Source of the DNA: Diaminobutyricimonas aerilata
Lineage (GTDB): Bacteria; Actinomycetota; Actinomycetes; Actinomycetales; Microbacteriaceae
Direction: 5' to 3'
Assembly: GCF_002797715.1 (NCBI RefSeq)
Contig: NZ_PGFF01000001.1
Location: forward strand, 981,304-1,045,303
Length of the DNA stretch: 64,000 nt
The first letter of the stretch is position 1; the number at the start of each line of letters is the position of its first letter. Shown here piece after piece: positions 17,233-24,814 of this stretch. The notes below the pieces were generated by a model. That model worked only from the letters and a program-made list of their open reading frames with translations. It was not told the origin of the DNA and did not search any database. The position numbers were made by a program, and so were the translations under genes.

Positions 17233-18293
17233 CGTGCCGCCTCCAGTTCGAGCTCTTCGTGCCGGCCGTCGTCGGCGCCCGGTTCCTCCACCTCGGTGAC
17301 CTCGCGCAGGGCGGCGATGACCGCATCCACGCCGTCGTCCGGTCCGGTCAGTTCGAGCGTGAGCGATCCGAACGAGCGCGCCTGCAGCGAGCCGATGCCG
17401 CCGAAGACGATCTCGAACCGCACGCCGTGCGCGCCCGCATCCGAGAGCACCGCACCGACCCGGCTGCCGTCGACGACGCGTGCGGTGACGATGCGACCCG
17501 GATGGGCGCTGCGCAGCCGCTCGAGCGATTCCGCGTCGGGGCGGTCGTGCAGCACGCTGCCGACGAACCGCTGTGCGGTGTCGCTGCGCGGGTTCGAGAA
17601 CACGTCGAACACGGTGCCCTGCTCGACCACCCGGCCGGCGTCGAGCACGGCCACCCGGTCGGCGATGGCCCGCACGACCTCCATCTCGTGCGTGATGACG
17701 ACGATGGTGACGCCGAGCTCGCGGTTGACGCGGCGCAGCAGGTCGAGCACGTCGCGGGTCGTCTCGGGGTCGAGCGCGCTCGTGGACTCGTCGGCGAGCA
17801 GGATGCGCGGGGAGGTCGCGAGGGCGCGGGCGATCCCTACACGCTGCTTCTGTCCGCCGGAGAGCTGGTCGGGGTAGGCGTGAGCCCGATCGAGCAGGCC
17901 CACGAAGTGCAGCAGCTCGGCGACGCGGGCATCGCGTCGTGCCTTCGGCCAACCGGCGACCTTGAGTGGATACGCGACGTTGCCGGCGACGGTGCGCGAG
18001 CGGAAGAGGTTGAACTGCTGGAAGATCATGCCGGTGCGGGCGCGCACCGGGCGCAGCTCCCGTTCCCGGATGGTGCTGATGTCGACCCCGTCGACCACGA
18101 GCCGGCCGCTCGACACGCGTTCGAGCCCGTTGACGAGCCGCACGAGGGTGCTCTTGCCGGCGCCGGAGTACCCGATGATGCCGAAGACCTCGCCCGGTCG
18201 GATGCCGAGGGTCACGTCATCGACGGCGGTGACCTCGCCGCTGGGGGTGCGGAAGGTCTTGGTCACATTCTCGAACTCGATGATGTGGGTCAT
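17229..18293 (-). CDS. metN: Methionine-type ABC transporter ATP-binding protein MetN
   Basis: A 354-residue ATPase. Walker A is GYSGAGKST (41-49), the signature LSGGQKQR, Walker B ILLADEST and the H-loop ITHEMEV are all intact. The C-terminal 80 residues form the NIL domain that senses methionine in MetN proteins, followed by an acidic tail. ATG 18293 has AAGGAG 7 nt upstream. A strong hairpin (18317-18350) separates it from the upstream metQ gene. Substrate could be methionine or organosulfur compounds, given the adjacent monooxygenase. Confidence 0.9.
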   Translation of the reverse strand: MTHIIEFENVTKTFRTPSGEVTAVDDVTLGIRPGEVFGIIGYSGAGKSTLVRLVNGLERVSSGRLVVDGVDISTIRERELRPVRARTGMIFQQFNLFRSRTVAGNVAYPLKVAGWPKARRDARVAELLHFVGLLDRAHAYPDQLSGGQKQRVGIARALATSPRILLADESTSALDPETTRDVLDLLRRVNRELGVTIVVITHEMEVVRAIADRVAVLDAGRVVEQGTVFDVFSNPRSDTAQRFVGSVLHDRPDAESLERLRSAHPGRIVTARVVDGSRVGAVLSDAGAHGVRFEIVFGGIGSLQARSFGSLTLELTGPDDGVDAVIAALREVTEVEEPGADDGRHEELELEAAR

Positions 18294-18316
18294 CGGCTGC
18301 TCCTTTTTCACGACAG

Positions 18317-18350
18317 CGGAGCGGGGCCGTCTCGCGACGACCCCGCTCCG
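18317..18350 (-). terminator. Intraoperonic stem-loop between metQ and metN
   Basis: CGGAGCGGGG (18317-18326) pairs perfectly with CCCCGCTCCG (18341-18350), and the 14-nt loop has an inner CGTC/GACG pairing. It lies just after the metQ stop and before the metN ribosome-binding site, with no U run. Partial termination or mRNA protection giving more binding protein than ATPase is the usual role of such a hairpin. Confidence 0.6.
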
Positions 18351-18355
18351 ACCGG

Positions 18356-19303
18356 TCACTTCGCGGCGTCGCGCTTCTGCTTCTCGATCGAGGCGAGTCG
18401 CTCGCGCAGCTCCTCGCCGTCGAGCTCGATGACGACGGCGGTGCCGCCGGACTGCTCGACGACCGCATCCGTGACCGCCTTCGAGTGGTACAGCTCGGCG
18501 ATCTTCAGGTACGTCTCGTTGTCGACGTCGTCGGCGCGCGCGGCGATGACGTTGAGGTACGGCCAGCTCTTCGGGTCCTCGGGGTCGACCGAGAACAGCG
18601 CGCTGTCGGGGTCGATGCCGGCGTCGCTCGAGAAGTTGTTGTTGATGATCGCGCCGTCGGCGGACTGCAGCGCGGCGGGGGTCTGCGACGCCTCGACCGG
18701 GATGACCGTCACGCGGGAGTTCGCGGCGTCGATGTCGGCCGGCGTGGGCACGAGCGGCTCGCCGGTCAGTTCGACGAGGCCGGCGGCCTCGAGCACGCCG
18801 AGCGCGCGGCCCTGGTTGCTCGGGTCGTTCGGGATCGCGATCTGAGCGCCGTCGGGGATCTCCTCGACCGAGTCCCACTTCTCGCTGTACAGGGGCAGCG
18901 GCACGATGATCGTCGATCCGATCGGCTGCAGGTCGTCGCCGGTAGCGATGTTGTGGTTCGAGAGGTAGTCGAGGTGCTGGAACGCGTTGAGGTCGGTCTC
19001 GCCGGCGGCGAGGGCCGGGTTCGGCAGCGGGTACTCGGTGAAGTTCACGAGCTCGAGCTCGATGCCCTCCTCCCCCAGCAGATCGTTCAGGATCTGCCAG
19101 TGCGGCTGGGCGGCATCGGTCACGCCGATCTTCACCGTGGTGACCTCCCCGCCCTCCTCCGTCGCGTTCGCGGGTCCGCTCAGAAGCGGCGGCACGAGCA
19201 GGAATGCGGCGATGACGACCGCGACGATCGCGGCGGCGATGCCCACGATGAGGCCGGTGCGGCGACGCGGCTTCTCGGGAAGGACGGGGGCGGACTGGGA
19301 CAT
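18356..19303 (-). CDS. metQ: MetQ/NlpA-type substrate-binding protein with a transmembrane anchor
   Basis: A 315-residue binding protein of the NlpA family: VKIGVTDAAQPHWQ opens the domain, AAGETDLNAFQHLDYL is the family ligand-contact block, and IAIPNDPSNQGRAL is strongly conserved. NlpA/MetQ proteins are normally lipoproteins, but here there is no cysteine at all; instead residues 1-15 are charged and 17-41 form one hydrophobic helix, so the protein is probably tethered by an uncleaved N-terminal helix. ATG 19303 has GAGGAG about 8 nt upstream. It is the first gene of a metQ-metN-metI operon, divergent from a monooxygenase gene. Ligand could be methionine or another organosulfur compound. 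Confidence 0.85.
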   Translation of the reverse strand: MSQSAPVLPEKPRRRTGLIVGIAAAIVAVVIAAFLLVPPLLSGPANATEEGGEVTTVKIGVTDAAQPHWQILNDLLGEEGIELELVNFTEYPLPNPALAAGETDLNAFQHLDYLSNHNIATGDDLQPIGSTIIVPLPLYSEKWDSVEEIPDGAQIAIPNDPSNQGRALGVLEAAGLVELTGEPLVPTPADIDAANSRVTVIPVEASQTPAALQSADGAIINNNFSSDAGIDPDSALFSVDPEDPKSWPYLNVIAARADDVDNETYLKIAELYHSKAVTDAVVEQSGGTAVVIELDGEELRERLASIEKQKRDAAK

Positions 19304-19430
19304 GGGGGATCTCCTCGGTGCTGTGTGCCGGTGCTCGTGCGACGCGGTCGTCGTGGCCCGGTCGGCGGGGTGTGCCGCCGGTGCGAACCCACGATGACGA
19401 GTGCGTGGACGGGTCGCAAAGAATGTTCAG

Positions 19431-19458
19431 AAGTGTGACGGTGCGTGACGTAACACTT
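19431..19458. promoter_or_regulatory. Dyad and CGTAACACT element between metQ and the monooxygenase
   Basis: AAGTGT (19431-19436) pairs with ACACTT (19453-19458), flanking two TGACG steps. The 9-mer CGTAACACT (19449-19457) is identical to one upstream of metY. It is a candidate operator for both divergent genes. The rest of the 247-nt intergenic region shows no riboswitch-like structure that I can recognise. Confidence 0.35.
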
Positions 19459-19550
19459 GCGCGGCGGCGATTCTGCGGCCGCATCCGAAGGTTCTTCATA
19501 CTTCGCAACATCCGTCGACGTGACGGCCGGCGCCCGTCAGGATCGCCGTC

Positions 19551-20807
19551 ATGAGCACGCCCCTGAGCGCCCCGCCCACCGATCCCGCCGGGCCGACCAC
19601 CGCATCCGCGTCGGCCGCCGAGTACGACCGGATCGCCGACGTCTTCCGGCCGATCATCGACCGCATCGCCGCCGATGCGGTGGAGCGCGAGGAGCTGCGG
19701 CTGCTGCCCTTCGAAGAGGTCGGCTGGCTCAAGGAGGCCGGATTCGGCGCGTTGCGCGTGCCGGTCGAATACGGCGGATGGGGTGTCAGCCTCGCCGACC
19801 TGGTGCGGCTGCTCATCGAGATCGCGGCCGCCGACTCGAACGTGCCGCAGCTGCTGCGCGGGCATATCGCGTTCGTGGAGACGCAGCGGGCGCTGCCCGA
19901 CACTCCGCAGCGTCGGGAGTGGTTCGAGACGATCGCCGACCGGCGCATCCTGTTCGGCAACGCGCAAGCGGAACGCAGCGGCACGTCGGCCACCTCTACG
20001 ACCCTCGAGCAGCGCGACGGTCGGCTCGTGCTCAACGGCCGCAAGTACTACAGCACCGGCACGCTCTTCGCGGACTGGATCTGGTCCGCGGCGCGGTGGG
20101 ACGACGCCCCCGTCGCGCTCGCCGTGCCCGCGCGGGCCGACGGGGTCGCCCGCATCGACGACTGGGACGGGTTCGGGCAGCGGCTCACCGGCAGCGGCAC
20201 GACCGTCTTCGACGACGTCGAGGTCGACCCGCGCCACGTGCTGCCGTTCGATGAGAGCGCGGAGCATCGTCCGCTCGCCTACACGTCGGGTCTGTACCAG
20301 CTCGTGCTGCTCGCCTCCCTCGCCGGGATCGCGCGGGCGGCCGAGCGGGAGGCGGTCGCGTTCGTGCGGCCCCGCACACGGACGTTCGGGGTGGCGGGGG
20401 AGTCCGTGCCACGCGCCGACCCGCTCGTGCAGTCCGTCGTCGGCCGCGTCGCATCCGCCCGGTTCGCCGCGGAGTCGATCGTGCTCGAGGCCGCGCGGCG
20501 ACTCGAGGAGGCGGACCTGGCGCGCCGCTTCGACGACTCGGATGCGGGCCGCTACGAGGCGGCGTTGATCGCGGTCTTCGAGGCGCAGCAGACGGTGATC
20601 GATCTCGTGCTGCGCGCGACGACGGACCTCTTCGAGGTCGGCGGCGCATCCGCCACCTCCACCTCCCTGCGCCTCGACCGGCTCTGGCGCAACGCCCGCA
20701 CGATCGCGTCGCACAACCCCGCGATCCAACGGGCGGCGCAGATCGGCGCGTACCACCTCGACGGCACGCCCCCGCAGGCGGGCCCGCCGCGCGCGCCGCG
20801 CGCCTGA
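19551..20807 (+). CDS. Acyl-CoA dehydrogenase-fold flavin monooxygenase, DszC/SfnB-like
   Basis: A 418-residue protein with the acyl-CoA dehydrogenase fold. GALRVPVEYGGWGVSLADLVRL, IAAADSNVPQLLRGH, NAQAERSG, LNGRKYYSTGTLFADW and NPAIQRAAQIGAYHLDG match the group D flavin monooxygenases such as DszC and SfnB, which use FMNH2 from a separate reductase to oxidise sulfur compounds. A catalytic Glu of true acyl-CoA dehydrogenases is not evident. It is divergent from the metQNI-type importer, suggesting uptake and oxidation of an organosulfur compound; this is inference. The start is ATG 19551, with a weak CAGGAT -10 seven nt upstream. Confidence 0.82.
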   Translation: MSTPLSAPPTDPAGPTTASASAAEYDRIADVFRPIIDRIAADAVEREELRLLPFEEVGWLKEAGFGALRVPVEYGGWGVSLADLVRLLIEIAAADSNVPQLLRGHIAFVETQRALPDTPQRREWFETIADRRILFGNAQAERSGTSATSTTLEQRDGRLVLNGRKYYSTGTLFADWIWSAARWDDAPVALAVPARADGVARIDDWDGFGQRLTGSGTTVFDDVEVDPRHVLPFDESAEHRPLAYTSGLYQLVLLASLAGIARAAEREAVAFVRPRTRTFGVAGESVPRADPLVQSVVGRVASARFAAESIVLEAARRLEEADLARRFDDSDAGRYEAALIAVFEAQQTVIDLVLRATTDLFEVGGASATSTSLRLDRLWRNARTIASHNPAIQRAAQIGAYHLDGTPPQAGPPRAPRA

Positions 20808-20837
20808 CGCTGGCGCGGCCGCGCGCCGTCCTGCTGC

Positions 20838-20894
20838 CGAAGTCGCAGCTCCGCACAGTGCGTGACCGCCGCACTGTGCACGACTGCGACTTCG
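20838..20894. repeat. Left copy of the 57-nt palindrome flanking the PD-(D/E)XK gene
   Basis: CGAAGTCGCAG (20838-20848) pairs with CTGCGACTTCG (20884-20894), an 11-bp perfect outer stem. Inside, GCACAGTGC (20853-20861) pairs with GCACTGTGC (20871-20879), 9 bp perfect. A small internal loop and a 9-nt apical loop remain. A related copy lies at 21886-21944. Confidence 0.9.
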
Positions 20895-20995
20895 ATGCCG
20901 CGTTCCTCGTCCTCCCCAGCCGCGAGGATGAGGTCCGGTTGCAGGGAGGCGGATGCACCGGCTCGCGGCCGGCAGACAGCCGTCACGCTGGAGCC

Positions 20996-21901
20996 GTGAC
21001 AGCGAGACGGCCGCTTCCCCCGGCGTTGCCGGCCGACGGCTTCGCGTCCGCCGAGGCGCGTCGACTCGGCGTCGCGAGGTCGCGCCTGCGGGCGAGCGAC
21101 GTCAGCGCGCCCTTTCGCGGCGTGCGTATCATCGCCGAACCATCCGGCCTCCGAGCTCGCTGCCGCGCCTACCTCGCTACCGCGGTCGACGGCGCCGTGT
21201 TCACTCACGTCACCGCGGCCGTGTTGCTGGGGATCCCTCTTCCCCGTCGCCTCGAGTCGCAGTGGGCGATCGACGTATCGGCTCCCGTCGCGGTGCCCCG
21301 GATGCGCGGGGTGCGCGGTCATCGCATCGGATCCGTTGCATGGTGGGCCTGCCGCGACGTCGGTGGGCTACCCGTCGTCACACCGGAAGCCGTCTGGGTA
21401 CAGCTCGCCTCGTACCTCGAACTCGAGGACTTGGTGGTGGCGACCGACCACCTGCTTCGCCGCAAGCGACCACAGTCCACGTCGGAACGTCTCATCGACA
21501 CTCTGGCGCGGGCAGGCGGGGCCCGCGGCGTTCGACGGCTCCGTGAGGCCATGGACCTTGCACGCCCGCTCACGGATTCCCCGATGGAGACGCGCCTGCG
21601 CCTCCTGCTCGTGCGGAACGAATTTCCGGAGCCGGTCATCCGGCACCCGATCCACGACGACACCGGCGCCTTCATCGGGCACCCGGATCTCGCCTACGTC
21701 GCCGAGCGGATCGCGTTCGAGTACGAAGGCGAGGGGCATCGCCTCCATCGCACGACATTCGTCGACGACATCGACCGTCGGGAGCGGATGGAGGACGCGG
21801 GGTGGCGTTGCGTCCGTGTGGTCTCCGACGACATCGCGCGGCCGCACGCACTCCTCGAGCGCACGCGCCGGCTGCTCCATCAACGCCGAAGTCGCAGTTG
21901 A
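20996..21901 (+). CDS. Vsr/DUF559-like PD-(D/E)XK domain protein with AbiEi-like N-terminus
   Basis: A 301-residue protein of unknown function. The N-terminal 45 residues (FASAEARRLGVARSRLRASD to RGVRI) look like the winged-helix start of AbiEi-type antitoxin proteins. The C-terminal third resembles the Vsr/DUF559 nuclease fold: Glu198 in SPMETRL, Pro230-Asp231 in IGHPDLAYV, Glu242 and Glu244 in IAFEYEGEGH, then DDIDRRERMEDAGWRCVRV. The usual catalytic Lys after the acidic pair is not obvious, so activity is uncertain. Third codon positions use more A/T than in neighbours. The gene lies between two long palindromes, and its last codons and TGA are inside the right one. GTG 20996 is preferred; a GTG at 20858 lies inside the left palindrome. 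Confidence 0.72.
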   Translation: MTARRPLPPALPADGFASAEARRLGVARSRLRASDVSAPFRGVRIIAEPSGLRARCRAYLATAVDGAVFTHVTAAVLLGIPLPRRLESQWAIDVSAPVAVPRMRGVRGHRIGSVAWWACRDVGGLPVVTPEAVWVQLASYLELEDLVVATDHLLRRKRPQSTSERLIDTLARAGGARGVRRLREAMDLARPLTDSPMETRLRLLLVRNEFPEPVIRHPIHDDTGAFIGHPDLAYVAERIAFEYEGEGHRLHRTTFVDDIDRRERMEDAGWRCVRVVSDDIARPHALLERTRRLLHQRRSRS

Positions 21902-21944
21902 GCACAGTGCGCGCGCATCGCACTATGCGCAACTGCGACTTCGG
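21886..21944. repeat. Right copy of the palindrome flanking the PD-(D/E)XK gene
   Basis: CCGAAGTCGCAGTTG (21886-21900) pairs perfectly over 15 bp with CAACTGCGACTTCGG (21930-21944). The inner arms GCACAGTGC (21902-21910) and GCACTATGC (21920-21928) differ by one base from perfect pairing. The left arm encodes the last residues and stop codon of the gene. Confidence 0.9.
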
Positions 21945-22007
21945 AGGGAGCGGGCGTGCAGGGCTTCCGGCACGGACCCGCGGTCGGAGCGACGCCGCCC
22001 GCGCCGT

Positions 22008-22013
22008 TAGGCT
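22008..22013 (+). promoter_or_regulatory. -10 element of the ABC-F gene (leaderless)
   Basis: TAGGCT ends 6 nt before ATG 22020. Confidence 0.5.
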
Positions 22014-22019
22014 CGACGG

Positions 22020-23798
22020 ATGGCGCATCTGCTCGGGGCCGAGGGTATCCGGCTCGAGTACCCGACTCGCGTCGTGTTCGAGAACGTGACGGTCGGGCTC
22101 AGCGAGGGCGACCGCATCGGCGTGGTCGGACGCAACGGCGACGGCAAGTCGACGCTGCTGCGCATCCTCGCCGGTCGTCAGGAGCCGGATGCGGGTCGCG
22201 TCACCCGGCGTCGTGGTGTCACGCTCGGCATGCTCGATCAGGCGGACGAGCTGCCCGACGACCAGACGGTGCTGGATGCGGTGGTCGGCGGCCGTGCGGA
22301 GCACGAGTGGGCCGGGGACGCGCGCATCCGTGACGTGATCGCCGGGCTCGTGCAGGAGATCCCGTGGGACGCGCAGCTGCGCGACCTCAGCGGCGGTCAG
22401 CGGCGCCGCATCGCGCTCGCCGCGCTGCTCACCCGCGACTGGGACCTCGTGTTCCTCGACGAGCCGACCAACCACCTCGACGTCGAGGGGGTCGCGTGGC
22501 TCGCCGAACACCTCAAACGACGGTGGCCCGCGGGCTCGGGCGGACTCGTGGTGGTGACCCACGACCGGTGGTTCCTCGACGAGGTCTCCACCGACACGTG
22601 GGAGGTGCACGACCGCATCATCGAGCCGTTCGAGGGCGGTTACGCCGCCTACGTTCTGCAACGCGTCGAGCGGGACCGGATGGCCGCCGCATCCGAGGCG
22701 AAGCGCCAGAACCTCATGCGCAAGGAACTCGCCTGGCTGCGCCGCGGCCCGCCCGCGCGAACGAGTAAGCCGAAGTTCCGCATCGACGCGGCGAACCAGC
22801 TGATCGAAGACGAGCCGCCCGTGCGCGACAGCGTCGGCCTCAGCCGCCTCGCCGTGTCGCGACTCGGTCGCGACGTCGTCGATGTGCTCGGCGCAGGCGT
22901 CGAGTTCGACGGGCGCACCGTGCTGCGCGACATCGAGTGGCGCATCGCGCCGGGGGAGCGCACCGGCATCCTCGGGGTGAACGGCGCGGGCAAGTCGACC
23001 CTGCTCGGTCTCATCGCCGGCACCGTGCAGCCCACCTCCGGGCGGGTGAAGCGCGGCAAGACGGTGAAGATCGCGATCCTCGACCAGCGCTTGACCGAGC
23101 TCGATCCGATCCTCGACGACCGGGTGCGCGAAGTGCTCGCGCGCCAGCGCAGCTCGTACGTCGCGGGCGGCAAGGAGCTCACGCCGAGCCAGCTGCTCGA
23201 GCGGCTCGGGTTCTCGTCCGCGCAGTTGAGCACGCCGATCAAAGACCTGAGCGGCGGGCAGAAGCGGCGGCTGCAGCTGCTGCTCATCCTGCTCACCGAG
23301 CCGAACGTGCTCATCCTCGACGAGCCGACCAACGACCTCGACACCGACATGCTCGCCGCGATCGAGGACCTGCTCGACTCCTGGCCGGGCACCCTCATCG
23401 TCGTGAGCCACGACCGCTACCTCATGGAGCGCGTGACCGATCAGCAGTACGCGATCCTCGACGGCACGCTGCGGCACCTGCCCGGCGGGGTCGAGGAGTA
23501 CCTGCGGCTGCGGCGCGAACGGGATGCGGCGAACGCCGTCTCGGCGAAGGTGACGGATGCGCCGGCGGCCGGGCTGTCGGGTTCCGAGCGGCGCGCCGCC
23601 GAGAAGGAGCTCGCGTCGATCGACCGCCGCATGCAGCGGGTGTCCGGAGAGCTCGCGGCGTTCGGCGACCGGTTCGCCGCCCACGACCAGTCCGACTACG
23701 AAGGACTCGCCCGCCTGCAGGAGGAGCAGCGCCGACTGCAGGCCGAACTCGACGAACTCGAGGGCCGCTGGCTCGAGGTCGGGGAGGCGCTCGAGTGA
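22020..23798 (+). CDS. ABC-F family ATPase (Uup/EttA type)
   Basis: A 592-residue soluble protein with two ABC domains and no membrane helices. Walker A motifs are GRNGDGKST and GVNGAGKST; signatures LSGGQRRR and LSGGQKRR; Walker B motifs VFLDEPTNHLD and LILDEPTNDLD. The linker is RRGPPARTSKPKFRID, typical of Uup-like members, and the C-terminal 70 residues form a coiled coil (AAEKELASIDRRMQ onward) as in Uup, which binds branched DNA or ribosomes. ABC-F proteins act on translating or stalled ribosomes. It lies just after the palindrome-flanked gene with its own leaderless promoter. A role in antibiotic resistance is not indicated by the sequence. Confidence 0.9.
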   Translation: MAHLLGAEGIRLEYPTRVVFENVTVGLSEGDRIGVVGRNGDGKSTLLRILAGRQEPDAGRVTRRRGVTLGMLDQADELPDDQTVLDAVVGGRAEHEWAGDARIRDVIAGLVQEIPWDAQLRDLSGGQRRRIALAALLTRDWDLVFLDEPTNHLDVEGVAWLAEHLKRRWPAGSGGLVVVTHDRWFLDEVSTDTWEVHDRIIEPFEGGYAAYVLQRVERDRMAAASEAKRQNLMRKELAWLRRGPPARTSKPKFRIDAANQLIEDEPPVRDSVGLSRLAVSRLGRDVVDVLGAGVEFDGRTVLRDIEWRIAPGERTGILGVNGAGKSTLLGLIAGTVQPTSGRVKRGKTVKIAILDQRLTELDPILDDRVREVLARQRSSYVAGGKELTPSQLLERLGFSSAQLSTPIKDLSGGQKRRLQLLLILLTEPNVLILDEPTNDLDTDMLAAIEDLLDSWPGTLIVVSHDRYLMERVTDQQYAILDGTLRHLPGGVEEYLRLRRERDAANAVSAKVTDAPAAGLSGSERRAAEKELASIDRRMQRVSGELAAFGDRFAAHDQSDYEGLARLQEEQRRLQAELDELEGRWLEVGEALE

Positions 23799-23836
23799 GT
23801 TCGAACGCCGCTGCCGCCCGCCCTATGCTCGGTCGG

Positions 23837-23872
23837 GTGGATCTGTCGACGGGGCGTGCAGCACGCCGATGA
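23837..23872 (+). CDS. Possible 11-residue leaderless leader peptide before the epimerase
   Basis: TATGCT (23824-23829) lies 7 nt before GTG 23837, which opens an 11-codon frame ending in a TGA that overlaps the epimerase ATG (23869-23872, ATGA). The peptide would read MDLSTGRAARR. The arrangement suggests a leaderless mini-ORF that carries ribosomes to the epimerase start. It may be chance. Confidence 0.3.
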   Translation: MDLSTGRAARR

Positions 23873-24783
23873 GGATCGCGGTCACCGGGGCGAGCGGGTT
23901 CGTCGGAGGCGCTGTCGCGACAGCGCTCGCCGATCGCGACCACGAGGTGGTCGGCTTCGGGCGTGACCCGAACGGCTGGTCCCATCCGCGGGCCCGCTAT
24001 CGCAGCTGGGACTTCGTGGGCGGCCCGTTGCTCGGTGATCGGGACTTCGACGCCGTCGTGCACTGCGCGGCTCTCGTGGACGAGACGGCGCCCCGCGCCG
24101 AGGCGATGCGCATCAACCGCGACGGCACGCGCACGGTGATCCGCAGCTTCCGCACCACGCGCTTCGTGCACCTCTCCTCCGCGGCGGTGTACGACAACCT
24201 CGGCGCCAACGTCGAAGTGACCGAGTCCCAGGCGGGCGGCACGGCGCTGTGCGGGTACTCGGAGTCGAAGGCGGCGGCGGAACTCGAGTTCGCCGGCACC
24301 GACTTCGTCATCCTGCGTCCGCGTGCCGTCTACGGGCCCGGCGATGCCCTGCTCATCCCGCGCATCCTCGGACAGGTCCGCCGGGGGCGGCTCGCATTGC
24401 CGGAGGGATCCGAGGTGCGTCAGACGCTCACCTCGCTGCCGAACCTCGTGCGGGCGGTCGAATGCGCGCTGCGACCGGGGGCGCCGACCGGTGTGTACAA
24501 CGTCGGCGACGACACTCCCGTCCTGCTCTCCGCCGTGCTCCGCGAACTGCTCGCCCGCAAGGGGATGGGGCATGTGCGGATCACGCCGGTGCCGTTCCGG
24601 GCGGCCTTCGCTGCGGCGACGGCGCTCGAACGCACGGCGGCACTCGCGCGCCGCCGGCCCGGCACGACGCGTTTCGCGGTCGCCCAATTCGGTCGCGAGC
24701 GCACCCTCGACCTCACCGCCGCCCGCGAACGGCTGGGGTTCCGGCCGCGTCCCACGTCGCTCGACGGCGCCGAGCGTTGGTGA
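23869..24783 (+). CDS. NAD-dependent epimerase/dehydratase family protein
   Basis: A 304-residue extended short-chain dehydrogenase. The Rossmann loop is VTGASGFVGGAVA at the N-terminus; HLSSAAVYD and CGYSESKAAAE give the Ser and the YxxxK pair, and LRPRAVYGPGD is typical of sugar nucleotide or steroid-type epimerases. The C-terminal part is short and gives no substrate. ATG 23869 is the start that keeps the glycine loop at the N-terminus; in-frame upstream sequence lies within the ABC-F gene. Substrate unknown. Confidence 0.82.
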   Translation: MRIAVTGASGFVGGAVATALADRDHEVVGFGRDPNGWSHPRARYRSWDFVGGPLLGDRDFDAVVHCAALVDETAPRAEAMRINRDGTRTVIRSFRTTRFVHLSSAAVYDNLGANVEVTESQAGGTALCGYSESKAAAELEFAGTDFVILRPRAVYGPGDALLIPRILGQVRRGRLALPEGSEVRQTLTSLPNLVRAVECALRPGAPTGVYNVGDDTPVLLSAVLRELLARKGMGHVRITPVPFRAAFAAATALERTAALARRRPGTTRFAVAQFGRERTLDLTAARERLGFRPRPTSLDGAERW

Positions 24784-24802
24784 GGCGGATGAGCGCCGCC
24801 TC

Positions 24803-24808
24803 TAACAT
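24803..24808 (+). promoter_or_regulatory. -10 element of the DUF3592-like gene
   Basis: TAACAT ends 6 nt before GTG 24815. Confidence 0.45.
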
Positions 24809-24814
24809 GAGAGC

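Noticed and set aside
19304..19550. SAM riboswitch upstream of metQ
   Set aside because: The leader lacks recognisable SAM-I or SAM-IV core sequences or nested stems; only a dyad and a short shared motif were found.
17229..20756. A 1175-codon open frame on the minus strand running through metN, metQ and the monooxygenase region
   Set aside because: Only the part corresponding to MetN looks like a protein; the rest is Arg/Ala/Pro-rich shadow translation typical of high-GC DNA.
20858..20995. Upstream start for the palindrome-flanked gene
   Set aside because: The GTG at 20858 lies inside the left palindrome and the added 46 residues have no resemblance to the family's winged-helix start.
22020..23798. 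Antibiotic-resistance ABC-F protein
   Set aside because: The long C-terminal coiled coil fits Uup-like members, and no resistance context is present.
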